Shown here: one piece after another, positions 1 to 11,900 of the stretch
How positions within the stretch are numbered: position 1 is the stretch's first letter
Layout of the letters: each line of letters starts with the position of its first letter
Assembly (NCBI RefSeq): GCF_000186465.1
Contig: NZ_GL636091.1
Coordinates: 1,818,073 to 1,882,072 of the forward strand
DNA: 64,000 nt
Direction of reading: 5' to 3'
DNA from: Streptococcus australis ATCC 700641
GTDB lineage: Bacteria > Bacillota > Bacilli > Lactobacillales > Streptococcaceae
Notes under the pieces: generated by a model
Databases searched by the model: none
Told to the model about the DNA's origin: nothing
What the model saw: only the letters and a program-made list of their open reading frames with translations
Program-made: the position numbers and the translations under genes

Positions 1-254
1 CCTGCTTCATTCCATTGAATGTTTTTTCCTAGTTTAGCTCGAACACTATCTGTCAGAACACTCTCCGCTAGTTCCTTACTCGGTGTTGCTTCTTGACTCG
101 AAGTAACAACCGTTTGAACCTGAGAGTGACTAGCGACTGGCTGGGGTTGACTAAAATAATAGCCACCGATGGAAAGGGCTGCTGCCACCACCAAGCCCAG
201 TAGAGTTTGTCCTGATTTTTTCATTTTAAGTGGTTTCTTTTGATTGTTTGCCAC
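1..254 (-). CDS. endA: DNA-entry nuclease EndA, N-terminal part (cut by window edge)
   Basis: Only the first ~84 codons are present; the gene runs off the left edge. I place the start at a GTG (252-254) because a GAGG lies about 8 bases upstream; an ATG ten codons inside lacks such a site. The product has a short basic N-terminus, one membrane segment at about residues 17-34 and a Ser/Thr/Gln-rich linker, then a stretch resembling the start of the EndA nuclease domain (AESVLTDSVR, then IQWNEAG). EndA is a membrane-anchored nuclease that degrades one strand of incoming DNA during transformation. The murA-epuA-endA order is the usual streptococcal one and supports the call. The catalytic region is outside the window. 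Confidence 0.75.
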   Translation of the reverse strand, partial: MANNQKKPLKMKKSGQTLLGLVVAAALSIGGYYFSQPQPVASHSQVQTVVTSSQEATPSKELAESVLTDSVRAKLGKNIQWNEA

Positions 255-329
255 ACTGGTTTCCTCTGTTTCTACTGAATGGGAAAGAGCCTGGGATCAC
301 GATCTCAAGCTCCTCTTTTTGATAAATAG

Positions 330-524
330 TTACTTACCTGAAAATTTCTGAAGGATTTCCTTCCATGTATCTGGCGAGAGAATGGACCAAGGATCCTTTC
401 CATTACCAATGACACCATATCCAATGACCAAGCCAAGAGCGAAAACAATCGCTAAGATAGTAAGAACCAATAGGACGATTCCCAATTGTTTTCCGATTGC
501 TTTTAATTTAGTTTTCATCATCAT
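330..524 (-). CDS. epuA: EpuA / small membrane protein annotated as DNA-directed RNA polymerase subunit beta
   Basis: A 64-residue protein with a basic N-terminus, one long hydrophobic segment (about residues 13-38) and a C-terminal tail containing [15 protein letters not shown]. This matches the EpuA family that sits between murA and endA in streptococci and is often labelled an RNA polymerase beta-subunit-like protein (RpoB-associated DUF1049/EpuA type). Its start overlaps the end of murA by 17 bases, which suggests translational coupling. Three ATGs are consecutive; the AAGGAAG immediately upstream best fits the third (position 518). The function is not firmly known, so the call is by family and position. 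Confidence 0.8.
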   Translation of the reverse strand: MMMKTKLKAIGKQLGIVLLVLTILAIVFALGLVIGYGVIGNGKDPWSILSPDTWKEILQKFSGK

Positions 525-1791
525 CTTCCTTCACACGACGTACATCTGCTCCAAGAGCCACCAATTTCTCATGGAATTTAAAATATCCACGGTCAAGGTG
601 GGTTAACTTGCTCACTTTGGTTTCTCCCTCAGCCACAAGCCCCATTAAAATCAAGGTTGCACTAGCACGCAAGTCTGTCGACATTACTTCAGCCCCTTGT
701 AAGCTAGCCCCACCTTGGATGCGGGCCGTATCTCTCATAATATCTGAATGTAAGCCCATCCGACGCATCTCTTCCAAGTGTTGGAAACGATTTTCAAATA
801 CCGTTTCAATCATGGTCGATTCACCAGAAGCCATGGCCATCAAAGCAGTAAATTGGGCTTGCATATCTGTAGGGAAGCCTGGATAAGGTAAAGTTTTTAC
901 CGTCACTGGTTTCAATTTAGAAACATCTGAGCGAATGCGAATGCCATTCTCTTCTTCCGTTACCTCAACGCCCATTTCTTGCATCTTAGAAAGAAGAGGG
1001 CGGTTGTGTTCCCAAATCGCATCCTCGATTAAAACGTCTCCACCTGTCATGGCTGCACCAACCATGAAGGTTCCTGCCTCAATTCGGTCTTGAACGACAT
1101 TGTGAACCGCTCCATGCAAACGATCCACCCCAACAATCGTCAAGGTTTCTGTACCTGCTCCACGTACCTTAGCTCCCATCTTATTCAACAGAGAGGCCAA
1201 GTCCACGATCTCAGGTTCGCGGGCTGCATTCTCGATAACCGTCGTTCCATCTGCCAAGGTTGCTGCCATCATGATATTTTGCGTCGCACCTACGGATGGG
1301 AAATCCATATAGATATGAGCTCCTCGAAGACGATCTGCTTTTGCTTCAATGTAACCAGCCGTTTGGGTAATCTTCGCTCCCATAGCTTCCAAGCCCTTCA
1401 AATGCAAATCGATTGGACGACTTCCAATGGTACAGCCACCTGGCATGGAAACTTTGGCATGACCATTCCGAGCCAAGACAGGACCTAGAACGACGATCGA
1501 AGCTCGCATCTTGCTGACATATTTGTAAGGCGCTTCTTCTGTCAATGGTTGCGTCGCATCAACGACTACTGTATTGGTTTCTTCATCAAACGTAACTTGT
1601 GTGTTCAAGCCACGAACGACATTGTTCATTGTAAAGACATCAGATAAAACAGGAACATTGGTCAAAGTTGTTGTTCCTTCACTGGCCAAAACAGTTGCTG
1701 CCAAAAGAGGAAGGACTGCATTCTTTGCTCCTTCAATCTTCACAGTTCCAACTAGGCGATTTTGACCACCATTTACAATAATTTTATCCAT
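508..1791 (-). CDS. murA: UDP-N-acetylglucosamine 1-carboxyvinyltransferase MurA
   Basis: This is the first committed enzyme of peptidoglycan synthesis; it transfers enolpyruvate from PEP to UDP-GlcNAc in the cytoplasm. At 427 residues it has normal family length. Visible motifs are the substrate-binding Lys23-Asn24 near the N-terminus (EGAKNA) and the [14 protein letters not shown] loop with the PEP-reactive Cys at about residue 120, the fosfomycin target. Streptococci usually carry two MurA paralogues; the one beside epuA and endA, downstream of the F-ATPase operon, matches this position. It is followed by epuA with a 17-base overlap. The long acidic C-terminal tail (KEDDDEN) lies beyond the catalytic fold. 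Confidence 0.95.
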   Translation of the reverse strand: MDKIIVNGGQNRLVGTVKIEGAKNAVLPLLAATVLASEGTTTLTNVPVLSDVFTMNNVVRGLNTQVTFDEETNTVVVDATQPLTEEAPYKYVSKMRASIVVLGPVLARNGHAKVSMPGGCTIGSRPIDLHLKGLEAMGAKITQTAGYIEAKADRLRGAHIYMDFPSVGATQNIMMAATLADGTTVIENAAREPEIVDLASLLNKMGAKVRGAGTETLTIVGVDRLHGAVHNVVQDRIEAGTFMVGAAMTGGDVLIEDAIWEHNRPLLSKMQEMGVEVTEEENGIRIRSDVSKLKPVTVKTLPYPGFPTDMQAQFTALMAMASGESTMIETVFENRFQHLEEMRRMGLHSDIMRDTARIQGGASLQGAEVMSTDLRASATLILMGLVAEGETKVSKLTHLDRGYFKFHEKLVALGADVRRVKEDDDEN

Positions 1792-1857
1792 ACTTGTTAT
1801 TACTCCATTTCATTCAGTCACGACTACTATCATACCATAAATTCATTAAAAAAGAAG

Positions 1858-2088
1858 CTAAAAGTTCCCGTTAAACAACTGCCGACTGAATTCATAAATA
1901 CTGATAAAGAAGCTGCTAGTCAAATAGCCAAGACTAATGCTGATCAATAAAATAAGAAGCCGAATTTTTACGGCTGTTTCGGCGTTTACCTTTAAAAAAC
2001 GCTCCCACTGAACCACCGTTGAAAGAAGGTGGTAGGCGAAGAAAATAAACAATAGGTGACTGCAAAAAGTAAAAATCATTTGAATCAT
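1858..2088 (-). CDS. DUF1146 family small membrane protein (YwzB-like)
   Basis: A protein of about 76 residues (starting MIQMIFTFCS) with two hydrophobic segments and the family-typical LGYLTSSFFISIYEFSRQ ending. DUF1146 genes commonly lie between atpC and murA in Firmicutes, as here; the function is unknown. Two starts are possible: the ATG at 2088 sits only one base after a GAGG, while the ATG at 2079 has better spacing (10 bases), so a 73-residue product is equally plausible. A longer reading frame extends upstream into the 174-bp repeat, but that extension is repeat sequence and should not be counted as protein. Confidence 0.75.
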   Translation of the reverse strand: MIQMIFTFCSHLLFIFFAYHLLSTVVQWERFLKVNAETAVKIRLLILLISISLGYLTSSFFISIYEFSRQLFNGNF

Positions 2089-2146
2089 ACCTCTATTATA
2101 CCATAAGAAAAAGTTTCCCTTCATATTCTTTAGATTCAAAAAAAGA

Positions 2147-2320
2147 GAGTGGGACAGAAATCGGTAATTCGTTAGAATTCGATTTCGTCGTCCCACCTCC
2201 GCACAGTTGAGTAGGGCTGTAAAAGCTGATGAAATCAGCGTAGTAGAGCCCACTCAACCACTGCGTCTTGCTCGACAATCCAAAAACAATTAAGAGGCTA
2301 GGACTTCTGTCCCAGCCTCT
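2147..2320. repeat. 174-bp structured intergenic repeat, copy 1
   Basis: This copy begins GAGTGGGACAGAA and ends TTCTGTCCCAGCCTC, so its ends form a terminal inverted repeat of roughly 13 to 15 bases. Inside are a perfect GCTGAT-GAA-ATCAGC hairpin and a larger arm pairing GTTGAGT..GGGCT with AGCCC..ACTCAAC. I count only five mismatches against the copy at 36054-36227 (97% identity, no gaps). It lies directly behind atpC. On the minus strand its right end folds as AGAGGCTGGGAC / GTCCTAGCCTCT, so it may also terminate the atp operon. It encodes no convincing protein. Confidence 0.85.
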
Positions 2321-2328
2321 TTAACTTT

Positions 2329-2748
2329 TTATAATCGATTTCCGACATTAATCCGGTTAATAGCGCGTTGAAGGGCAATTTTTGCACGACGCTCCATATC
2401 AACAGAATGTTGATCTTTGGCCTCTTCAAGGGCTTTTTCAGCACGCATTTTTGCACGCTCAGCCCGGCTAACATCAATGTCTCGAGCGCGTTCCGCCGAA
2501 TCCGCTACGATGGTAATGACATTATCTGCCACTTCAATAATCCCACCATTCACGGCGATCCAATCAATGTGTTTTTCGTCATCGATCCGACGGACCTTGA
2601 CTTGGTCTACAGCCAAAACCGCAATGGTATTGATATGACGAGGTAAAATCCCTAATTCACCATCAATTGTCTTGACAGATACAAATGCGGCATGATGATC
2701 ATAAACCAGTCCATCCGGTGTAACGATTTGGACGTTCATTTGACTCAT
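2329..2748 (-). CDS. atpC: F1 ATP synthase epsilon subunit
   Basis: The 139-residue epsilon subunit of the central stalk, which couples rotor rotation to catalysis and can inhibit hydrolysis. It has the N-terminal beta-sandwich ([12 protein letters not shown] near the start, then GELGILPRH) and the C-terminal helical hairpin rich in Arg/Ala/Glu (about residues 88-135). It is the last gene of the atp operon, 13 bases after atpD, and is followed by the 174-bp repeat. Confidence 0.95.
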   Translation of the reverse strand: MSQMNVQIVTPDGLVYDHHAAFVSVKTIDGELGILPRHINTIAVLAVDQVKVRRIDDEKHIDWIAVNGGIIEVADNVITIVADSAERARDIDVSRAERAKMRAEKALEEAKDQHSVDMERRAKIALQRAINRINVGNRL

Positions 2749-2761
2749 CTTTCACCTCTTC

Positions 2762-4177
<1,416 letters not shown>

Positions 4178-4256
4178 CTATTCTATTAAGTTTCTAAGCT
4201 TGTGAATACATACCATCAAGCTTAATTTTGTATTGTTAAAATGTGCATCGAATCAA

Positions 4257-5138
4257 CTACTCAAGCCCACTCGCTCCTGCAACAATTTCCGTAATTTCTT
4301 GCGTAATGGTTGCCTGACGAGCTCGGTTGTATTGAATGGTCAATTCATCAATTACTTTCTTGGCATTGTCTGTTGCGGTTTGCATGGCCATCATACCGGC
4401 AGCATTTTCAGCTGTTTTGGCATCAATAATGGCTCCATAAATCATACTTTCCGCAAACTGTGGAAGCAATTGATCCAAAATCGCATCGCGGTCTGATTCC
4501 AACTCCAGATTCAAGATATAATCTTCATCTGCTTCATTGGGGTCCAAGTCAATAATCGGAAGCATTTGCTCTACCCGCAATTGACTGGTCAAACTGTTGA
4601 CGTGGTGATTATAACAGACATACAATTCATCAAACAATTCATTTTGATACATTTGGACTGTCTTATTGATGATCTTCCGCACTTCATCAAAGCTTGGTTG
4701 ATCCGCTAGGCCACGTAGTTCATAAACCGGCTGAATGCCTCTTGCTCTAAAGAAATCTGCCCCAATACTTCCAATACAGATGACTTCAAAATCCTCACCC
4801 GTTGGATGGTATTCTTCCTTCAATTCCATGACTGACTTGAGGATAGAGGCATTGTAGCCTCCCACTAGTCCACGGTCAGAAGTGATAACAATATAAGCAG
4901 ACTTTTTGACAGGACGACTCTTTAAAAATGGATGGTACTTAGCATTCTCAGCCTCGTGTCCATGTAAGAGGTCTGTCAATAGTTTACGAACCTTAGATGC
5001 GTAAATTTGGAAGTCCTTGGCAGCTTGCTCAGACTTCCCAAGTTTGGCAGCAGATACCATCTGCATAGCATTCGTAATTTGACTGGTATTCTTTGTCGAT
5101 GCAATTTTATTTTTGATATCATTTAAAGAAACTGCCAT
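4257..5138 (-). CDS. atpG: F1 ATP synthase gamma subunit
   Basis: The 293-residue rotor shaft subunit. N-terminal and C-terminal long helices ([22 protein letters not shown] and the ending [20 protein letters not shown]) form the coiled coil that turns inside the alpha3beta3 ring. The internal [13 protein letters not shown] motif is diagnostic of the family. It sits 15 bases after atpA with a purine-rich ribosome site before the ATG. Confidence 0.96.
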   Translation of the reverse strand: MAVSLNDIKNKIASTKNTSQITNAMQMVSAAKLGKSEQAAKDFQIYASKVRKLLTDLLHGHEAENAKYHPFLKSRPVKKSAYIVITSDRGLVGGYNASILKSVMELKEEYHPTGEDFEVICIGSIGADFFRARGIQPVYELRGLADQPSFDEVRKIINKTVQMYQNELFDELYVCYNHHVNSLTSQLRVEQMLPIIDLDPNEADEDYILNLELESDRDAILDQLLPQFAESMIYGAIIDAKTAENAAGMMAMQTATDNAKKVIDELTIQYNRARQATITQEITEIVAGASGLE

Positions 5139-5153
5139 CTGCCACTCCTATTT

Positions 5154-6662
<1,509 letters not shown>

Positions 6663-6674
6663 TCACACCACTTT

Positions 6675-7211
6675 CTATTTCAAATTTGCTTTTATGACTT
6701 GCAATTGACGTTTTAGACTGGTATCAAGCGTCTTGTGATTTGCTGAAACCACAAAACCACCAATCAAATCTGGATCCAGTTCTTCTTTCAGAGAACGAAC
6801 TTGAATACCAAATTTCTTTTCAATAATAGGGATCAACTTTTCTTTTTGAGCCTGATCGAGTCCTGCAACCGAAGAAACGGTTACTTCAAAACAGTTGCTC
6901 ACTTGTTGAATTTGCTCCATACTAACTCTGACAATGTCATAAAATAAGGCTTCACGATGATTGAGAATAACCACTTCAATCAAATGGTCTAGTAATGCTG
7001 AATCCGAGTTTTGGAAAAGTCGCAGACTTTTCGCCTTCTCTTCATCCTCTACACCGATATGAGCTAAAAATGCAGCAAGGCCTGTTTCCTCAAAAACAGC
7101 CTTTATTTGACTTAATTTTTCATAAACGTCATCTTGCTGATTCTTTTCAAATACCAATTGAACAAAAGGCTGGGAATATTTCTCAATTACCATTAATTGC
7201 TTTTTGTCCAT
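6675..7211 (-). CDS. atpH: F1 ATP synthase delta subunit
   Basis: The 178-residue peripheral stalk subunit (OSCP type) linking the b subunits to the top of F1. The C-terminal signature region DPDLIGGFVVSANHKTLDTS (about residues 146-165) is clear. The start codon touches the atpF stop (both at 7211), which suggests translational coupling. Confidence 0.95.
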   Translation of the reverse strand: MDKKQLMVIEKYSQPFVQLVFEKNQQDDVYEKLSQIKAVFEETGLAAFLAHIGVEDEEKAKSLRLFQNSDSALLDHLIEVVILNHREALFYDIVRVSMEQIQQVSNCFEVTVSSVAGLDQAQKEKLIPIIEKKFGIQVRSLKEELDPDLIGGFVVSANHKTLDTSLKRQLQVIKANLK

Positions 7212-7705
7212 TAGGCATCTCCTAATTCATTTAGGTAGCGATCGATCAGTTGGCGATGGCCTTCAGAGTCCAACTGTTGGCTTAGCAATTTACCTGCTAA
7301 GTTGACGGTTAGATCTGCGACATCTCCCTTGATACTGTTCATCGCTTCTTCTTTATTTTGCGAAATTTCTAATTGCGCTTTTTCTTTCAAGCGAAGGGCT
7401 TCTTGGTTGGCTTCACTGAGAATATGAGCCTTATTTTTTTCGGCTGTTTCCTTAGCCGTTTCAAGAATGGTCGTTGCTTCTTGACGACTACCTGCCAACT
7501 CTGCTTCGCGTTTTGTAGCTAGTTCCTCAGCCTTTTTACGGGCTGCCTCTGCTTCGTCAATATCATTGGTAATTTTTTCAGCACGCGCATCCAAAATACT
7601 AGTAATATTGCCCCAAGCAAATTTCTTTACTAAAAAGATTAATAAGAGGAAGGAACCAGCGATCAGTATAAAGTCACCAATAATGGTACCAATTGTTAAA
7701 TCCAT
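7211..7705 (-). CDS. atpF: F0 ATP synthase b subunit
   Basis: 164 residues: one N-terminal membrane segment (about residues 8-28) followed by a long charged Ala/Glu/Lys-rich coiled coil, the classic stator b-subunit architecture. It lies 15 bases after atpB and overlaps atpH by one base. Confidence 0.95.
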   Translation of the reverse strand: MDLTIGTIIGDFILIAGSFLLLIFLVKKFAWGNITSILDARAEKITNDIDEAEAARKKAEELATKREAELAGSRQEATTILETAKETAEKNKAHILSEANQEALRLKEKAQLEISQNKEEAMNSIKGDVADLTVNLAGKLLSQQLDSEGHRQLIDRYLNELGDA

Positions 7706-7720
7706 CTTCTACTCCTCTAC

Positions 7721-8437
7721 TTACTCTTCCTCACCGTTTATTTTTTTACCTATGTACATGGATGACAACATGGTAAATACATAGGCCTGGATACATGAAA
7801 TGAAAATCGAAAAGGCCGTCCATAACATGCTTCCGATAAAGGCTGCTGGATACCAATAAAAGGCTTGTTGAGACAAGGCTAAGAGCAAGCCTGCCAATAC
7901 TTCACCGGCAAAAATATTCCCGTAGATCCGAATTGCTAAGGAAGCAAAATTGGTCACCTCTTCTAGGAGGTTCATCGGGGTCATAAAACCAGGAGTTGCA
8001 AAAGCCTTCAAGTATTCCTTAAAGCCTCGACGACGAACCCCTTCTATATGTGCGATCAAGGTGATCATAAAGGAGAGAGATAAGTCATAGCCGAGGTTAG
8101 CCGTTGGGGAAGTCCACAAGTTATAACCGTTTGTTGTTTGGACTTTTGCCATTAATCCAATATTATTGGCCACCAAGATAAAGAGAAAGAGAGAAAACAA
8201 GAACAAAGAATAGTTCTTCATGTAGTGCTCTCCAATGTTTCCCTTGGTAAAACTAATGACAAAATCATAGATCATCTCAAGAGCATTCTGTTTGCCCTTA
8301 GGACGGAGGGTCATTTTGCGGCTTGCCCAATAGACAAAAGCAAAGACCATCAAAACAGTTACAAGAGACATGGCAAGTAGGGTCAAATCAAAGGATACTG
8401 GTCCAATATTTAGGGTTGGATTCACACTTTCTTCCAA
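7721..8437 (-). CDS. atpB: F0 ATP synthase a subunit
   Basis: 238-residue integral membrane subunit forming the proton half-channels. The conserved Arg of the proton pathway lies in [16 protein letters not shown] (about residues 165-180), and several hydrophobic segments fill the rest. It lies between atpE and atpF in a c-a-b order typical of streptococci. Confidence 0.95.
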   Translation of the reverse strand: MEESVNPTLNIGPVSFDLTLLAMSLVTVLMVFAFVYWASRKMTLRPKGKQNALEMIYDFVISFTKGNIGEHYMKNYSLFLFSLFLFILVANNIGLMAKVQTTNGYNLWTSPTANLGYDLSLSFMITLIAHIEGVRRRGFKEYLKAFATPGFMTPMNLLEEVTNFASLAIRIYGNIFAGEVLAGLLLALSQQAFYWYPAAFIGSMLWTAFSIFISCIQAYVFTMLSSMYIGKKINGEEE

Positions 8438-8469
8438 GGTTTGACACCTCCTTTCCTAAATAGAGAAGT

Positions 8470-8670
8470 CTATTTAATAACGAAGGCCATAGCCAAGGTT
8501 ACGAAGAAGGTACCTTCTACAAAGGCAATCCCAAGGATCAAAAGGCTACGTAATTGACCGATAATCTCTGGTTGACGAGAAGCAGCTTTAAAAAGATTAC
8601 TCATAATCAATCCTTCAGCAATGGATACGCCGAAGCAGGCAAAACAAAGACCTAAAAATGTTAAATTCAT
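8470..8670 (-). CDS. atpE: F0 ATP synthase c subunit
   Basis: 66-residue hairpin of two membrane helices joined by the polar loop SRQPE (about residues 31-35). The proton-carrying acid is Glu52 in AFVEGTFF. There is no obvious set of sodium-binding polar residues around it, so a proton-driven ring is likely. It is the first gene of the operon; AAGGAGA lies just upstream of the ATG. Confidence 0.95.
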   Translation of the reverse strand: MNLTFLGLCFACFGVSIAEGLIMSNLFKAASRQPEIIGQLRSLLILGIAFVEGTFFVTLAMAFVIK

Positions 8671-8703
8671 GATGAATTCTCCTTAAATAAATTTTACTCC
8701 CTT

Positions 8704-8732
8704 AGTTTACTCCTAAAAAATATAATAGTCAA
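8704..8732 (-). promoter_or_regulatory. Candidate promoter of the atp operon
   Basis: On the minus strand TTGACT (8727-8732) and TAAACT (8704-8709) are separated by 17 bases, giving a transcript start about 27 bases before the atpE ATG. The -10 matches consensus at four of six positions, so this is moderate evidence. Confidence 0.45.
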
Positions 8733-8910
8733 ATGTTTACTCAGAAAGAAAACGTTTTACAGCAATTCTGTCACCACTTTTAAAATTTCTCTTACCACTA
8801 GCTTTCAAAAGATTCTAATTATCTTTAGACACTTTGTCTATTTTTGTATTTCACACAAATTTATATTATTTTCATCAGAAGAGGAGGCATTATTACCAAG
8901 GATAGAAAAA

Positions 8911-8933
8911 ACTCACCTGACGAGCAGATGAGT
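8911..8933 (-). terminator. Rho-independent terminator after the metalloprotease gene
   Basis: On the minus strand, ACTCATCTG-CTCGT-CAGGTGAGT is followed by a run of T. The rest of the 272-base gap up to atpE is AT-rich; apart from the atp promoter I see nothing else in it. Confidence 0.8.
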
Positions 8934-8942
8934 ATTTTCTTC

Positions 8943-11900
8943 CTATTTAAAAATAGAGGTTTTGAAACTGTCTGTTTGTTGCAGCAATTTCTTAAAGACT
9001 TTTTCTTTCAGTGAAACAGTATGATCAAATTTGACAGAGCCGTTACTTAGGGTAGCTTTATCTTTATCAACTGCTTCAGCAAAGGCTTGTTTCAAGTCTT
9101 CATAGCTATTGTATGTTTTACCATCAATTTCAAAAGATTGTATTCCATTTTTAGCACTTGTCACAACTTCTTTGAAGTAAGCTTTCTTCCAATCTTCAAG
9201 GGTACTAAATTTACCATCAGAAATCTTGTTAATGATGAAATCATCACCTAGAGTATCTTTACCAGCTTTTTTAGATTCAGCTTTTAGCATATTAGAAGCA
9301 TAGTTTAAGAAGCCTTTTTCGTAGCCATAGTAACCCCAGATTCTGAAGGTATTGTGTTTGAAGGACATAGCTCCAGGAGCACCTTCACTTGTATTACCAC
9401 CATAGATACCAGTCATCATTGGAACATTCACATAAGCAGAATCAAAGTCAGTAGGATTATAAACTCTGTTACCTGGACCACGGTTGGTCATGAAGTTGTT
9501 CGTAATTAAGTCATCTACTGTGCGTAAAGGAATAGCTTTTTCCTCATCACTTAAAGGTCGAACCTTGTCGAATTGGTTCTTGGTGTTATTTCCTCGGTAT
9601 TGCTTATCAACCTTCTTGAACCAAACATTGTTTAAATCTTGATTTGCTTTATCGAGGACAGCCTCTCCTTCAAGATAATCCAGAAGCATAAGAGTGTCGT
9701 TGTAGCCCTTCATGTAACGATCAATTTCGTCACGTGACTTCAGATCATTTGGATTGGTGTTATACCATTGATTTCCATCATTTGGACGTTCATAAGCCAT
9801 GTTAAGACCTAGGGCTTTGTATTCACCATTTGGATTTGATACTGATGGAGTTTGCAACATACCTTGTGCAAATGCTTCCAAATCAGTACCTTCACGGTGT
9901 CTTGAACCACCCAAGTAGACCATACGGTCATTTACGTGAGTTGTTTCGTGGGTAAAGGCTGAAATACCAAAGTCACTAATCATATCTGTAACCATGAAGA
10001 AGACAGAATCATCCTTATATGGATTCCCATAAACGCGAGCTACAGCTCCCATACGCCAGTCAGTCGCATGGTAACGTCCTGTAGGTCCGTATAATTCACG
10101 AATAGGAGCAACATCTTTACCGCTATTAGTGTGACCGTATTTATCAGTACTAATATCTTTATAGTTTTGGTTATCCAAAACAGGTGTTGGAACCATGTTA
10201 TTGCTCTTAAGTAGTTGATTACGAACTTTATCAATTGATAGACGTGACCAGAAGTCTAGATAATTTTGTTGAGCTTTGGCTACTTTATCGATTTCAGCTT
10301 TGAAGGCATTACGTTCTGCTTCAGTGTACTTACCATATTTCTCAAATGAACTATAAGCCATTGTATTGTAAGTTGAAATCAAGAACATATGGGCATCTTT
10401 TAAGTTCAAGAGTGGCAAGATCATCTTACCGTGCATATCATTGTTTAAGCCTTCATAAGCTCTGTGTTTCTTATCAGCAAACTCAGGAGTTGTTGTTGCT
10501 GGTTCAACGATATAAACATTGTCTTTGGTTGCTTTGATAAACCAATCGTTCAAGTTTGTATCATTTGTGAATAGACGCATATTATAGTCTAAGAAACTAT
10601 TTAACTCGCTGATACCGATAACTCCACCGATAGCTTCGCGATAAGCTTCTAAAGTTCTATCACCTTTAATGTTACTTTCTTTAGAACCAATCTGAATCAA
10701 GAAGTCTAACACACTTACATTTTTACCATAGAAATCTGGTTTGAACAACATAAGTTGCTTGACATTAAAGTTATCAAACTTCACTCCGTAATAACGGTTA
10801 AGATAAGATAGACCAAGGAGAACCGCTGCCTTGTTGTCATCAATTTTCTTGATCAAAGCACGTTTAGCAGCTTCATCTGTGTTTAATTGATGATCTTCAT
10901 TTTCAAGCAACTGTTTCACAAATTTAGCTAGATTATCCTTAACTTCTTTGAAGCTTTCTTCTAGGTAAAGATCTTTTATAGCGTTAACTTTATTTGGTCC
11001 TGTTCTACCAAGTTTTTGGTAAATTGGATCTGATTGTAGCTCAACTGGGCTTAATTTTTCAACTATAGCATTGATAAGATCACTACGGTCTTTGTCAACG
11101 ATATTAGGCGTATAAACAACTTCACCGAGTTCCGCTACACTGTACTCTTTCACTTGTTTGACCTTAGATTCTTTCAGCGAAATAGTAAAGATGTCTTTTG
11201 TCTTATCCGAGTAATGGATCAGAATGTGGTCGGCATCAGCCAATTCTGTTACAAAATCATTGCCCTTCATGGCTGTCACAGACAAGACTTCCTTGGTCAA
11301 GAGAGGACTACCCGTAGCCAATTTGTTTCCTTGGTCGACAATCCACTCTTTGTTGTAGAATGGTTGCAGTTTTGCAATATTGCGGTAAGCAAGTTCGCGA
11401 GCGGCGTCGTAGCCTTCAATTGCCTTGTATTGATCGTCTTTGTTAACAAGGTTATTGAGTTTATCTTCAACAGGTTTCGTGCTTTCAAATTTATCAGCAG
11501 TAATCCCCATTGCTTCAATTTTCTGCTCAGCTTCTGCAAGGGAAATGCTAGGGATTTTACGGGAGTTGTTATAGGTTTTCTTACCTTCACTCACATCCTC
11601 CACACTGTAATTGCGCTTGGTTCTTGAATAGGTGAAGTAATCATCTGCATCGATATCCGAGTGTCCGAAGACCATCTCACCTGTTTTGACTTTCATCATG
11701 GTGATGTTGTCTTCAATGGCACCCAAGGCCCAGTTGGTCCCCAGTAAGCCACCAGATTGGACCGCTTCTTTCAGTTCGATCGAACCTTTAGCAACGGAAT
11801 TTCTGAGAACTCCTTCTCTACCTAGCGTATTGTTATTCCCACCATTTTGAGAAGAATAAACTAATCCTGCAGCTTTTGCTTTATTCCCAGTAATTTCAGC

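Noticed and set aside
2096..2278. Short minus-strand reading frame in repeat copy 1, with a matching one at 36072-36272
   Set aside because: The frames are the repeat itself; their shared protein sequence reflects DNA repeat identity, start codons lack ribosome sites, and hairpins explain the sequence better.
11154..11627. 157-codon plus-strand frame inside the metalloprotease
   Set aside because: It is an antisense shadow of the protease coding sequence with no recognisable domain.
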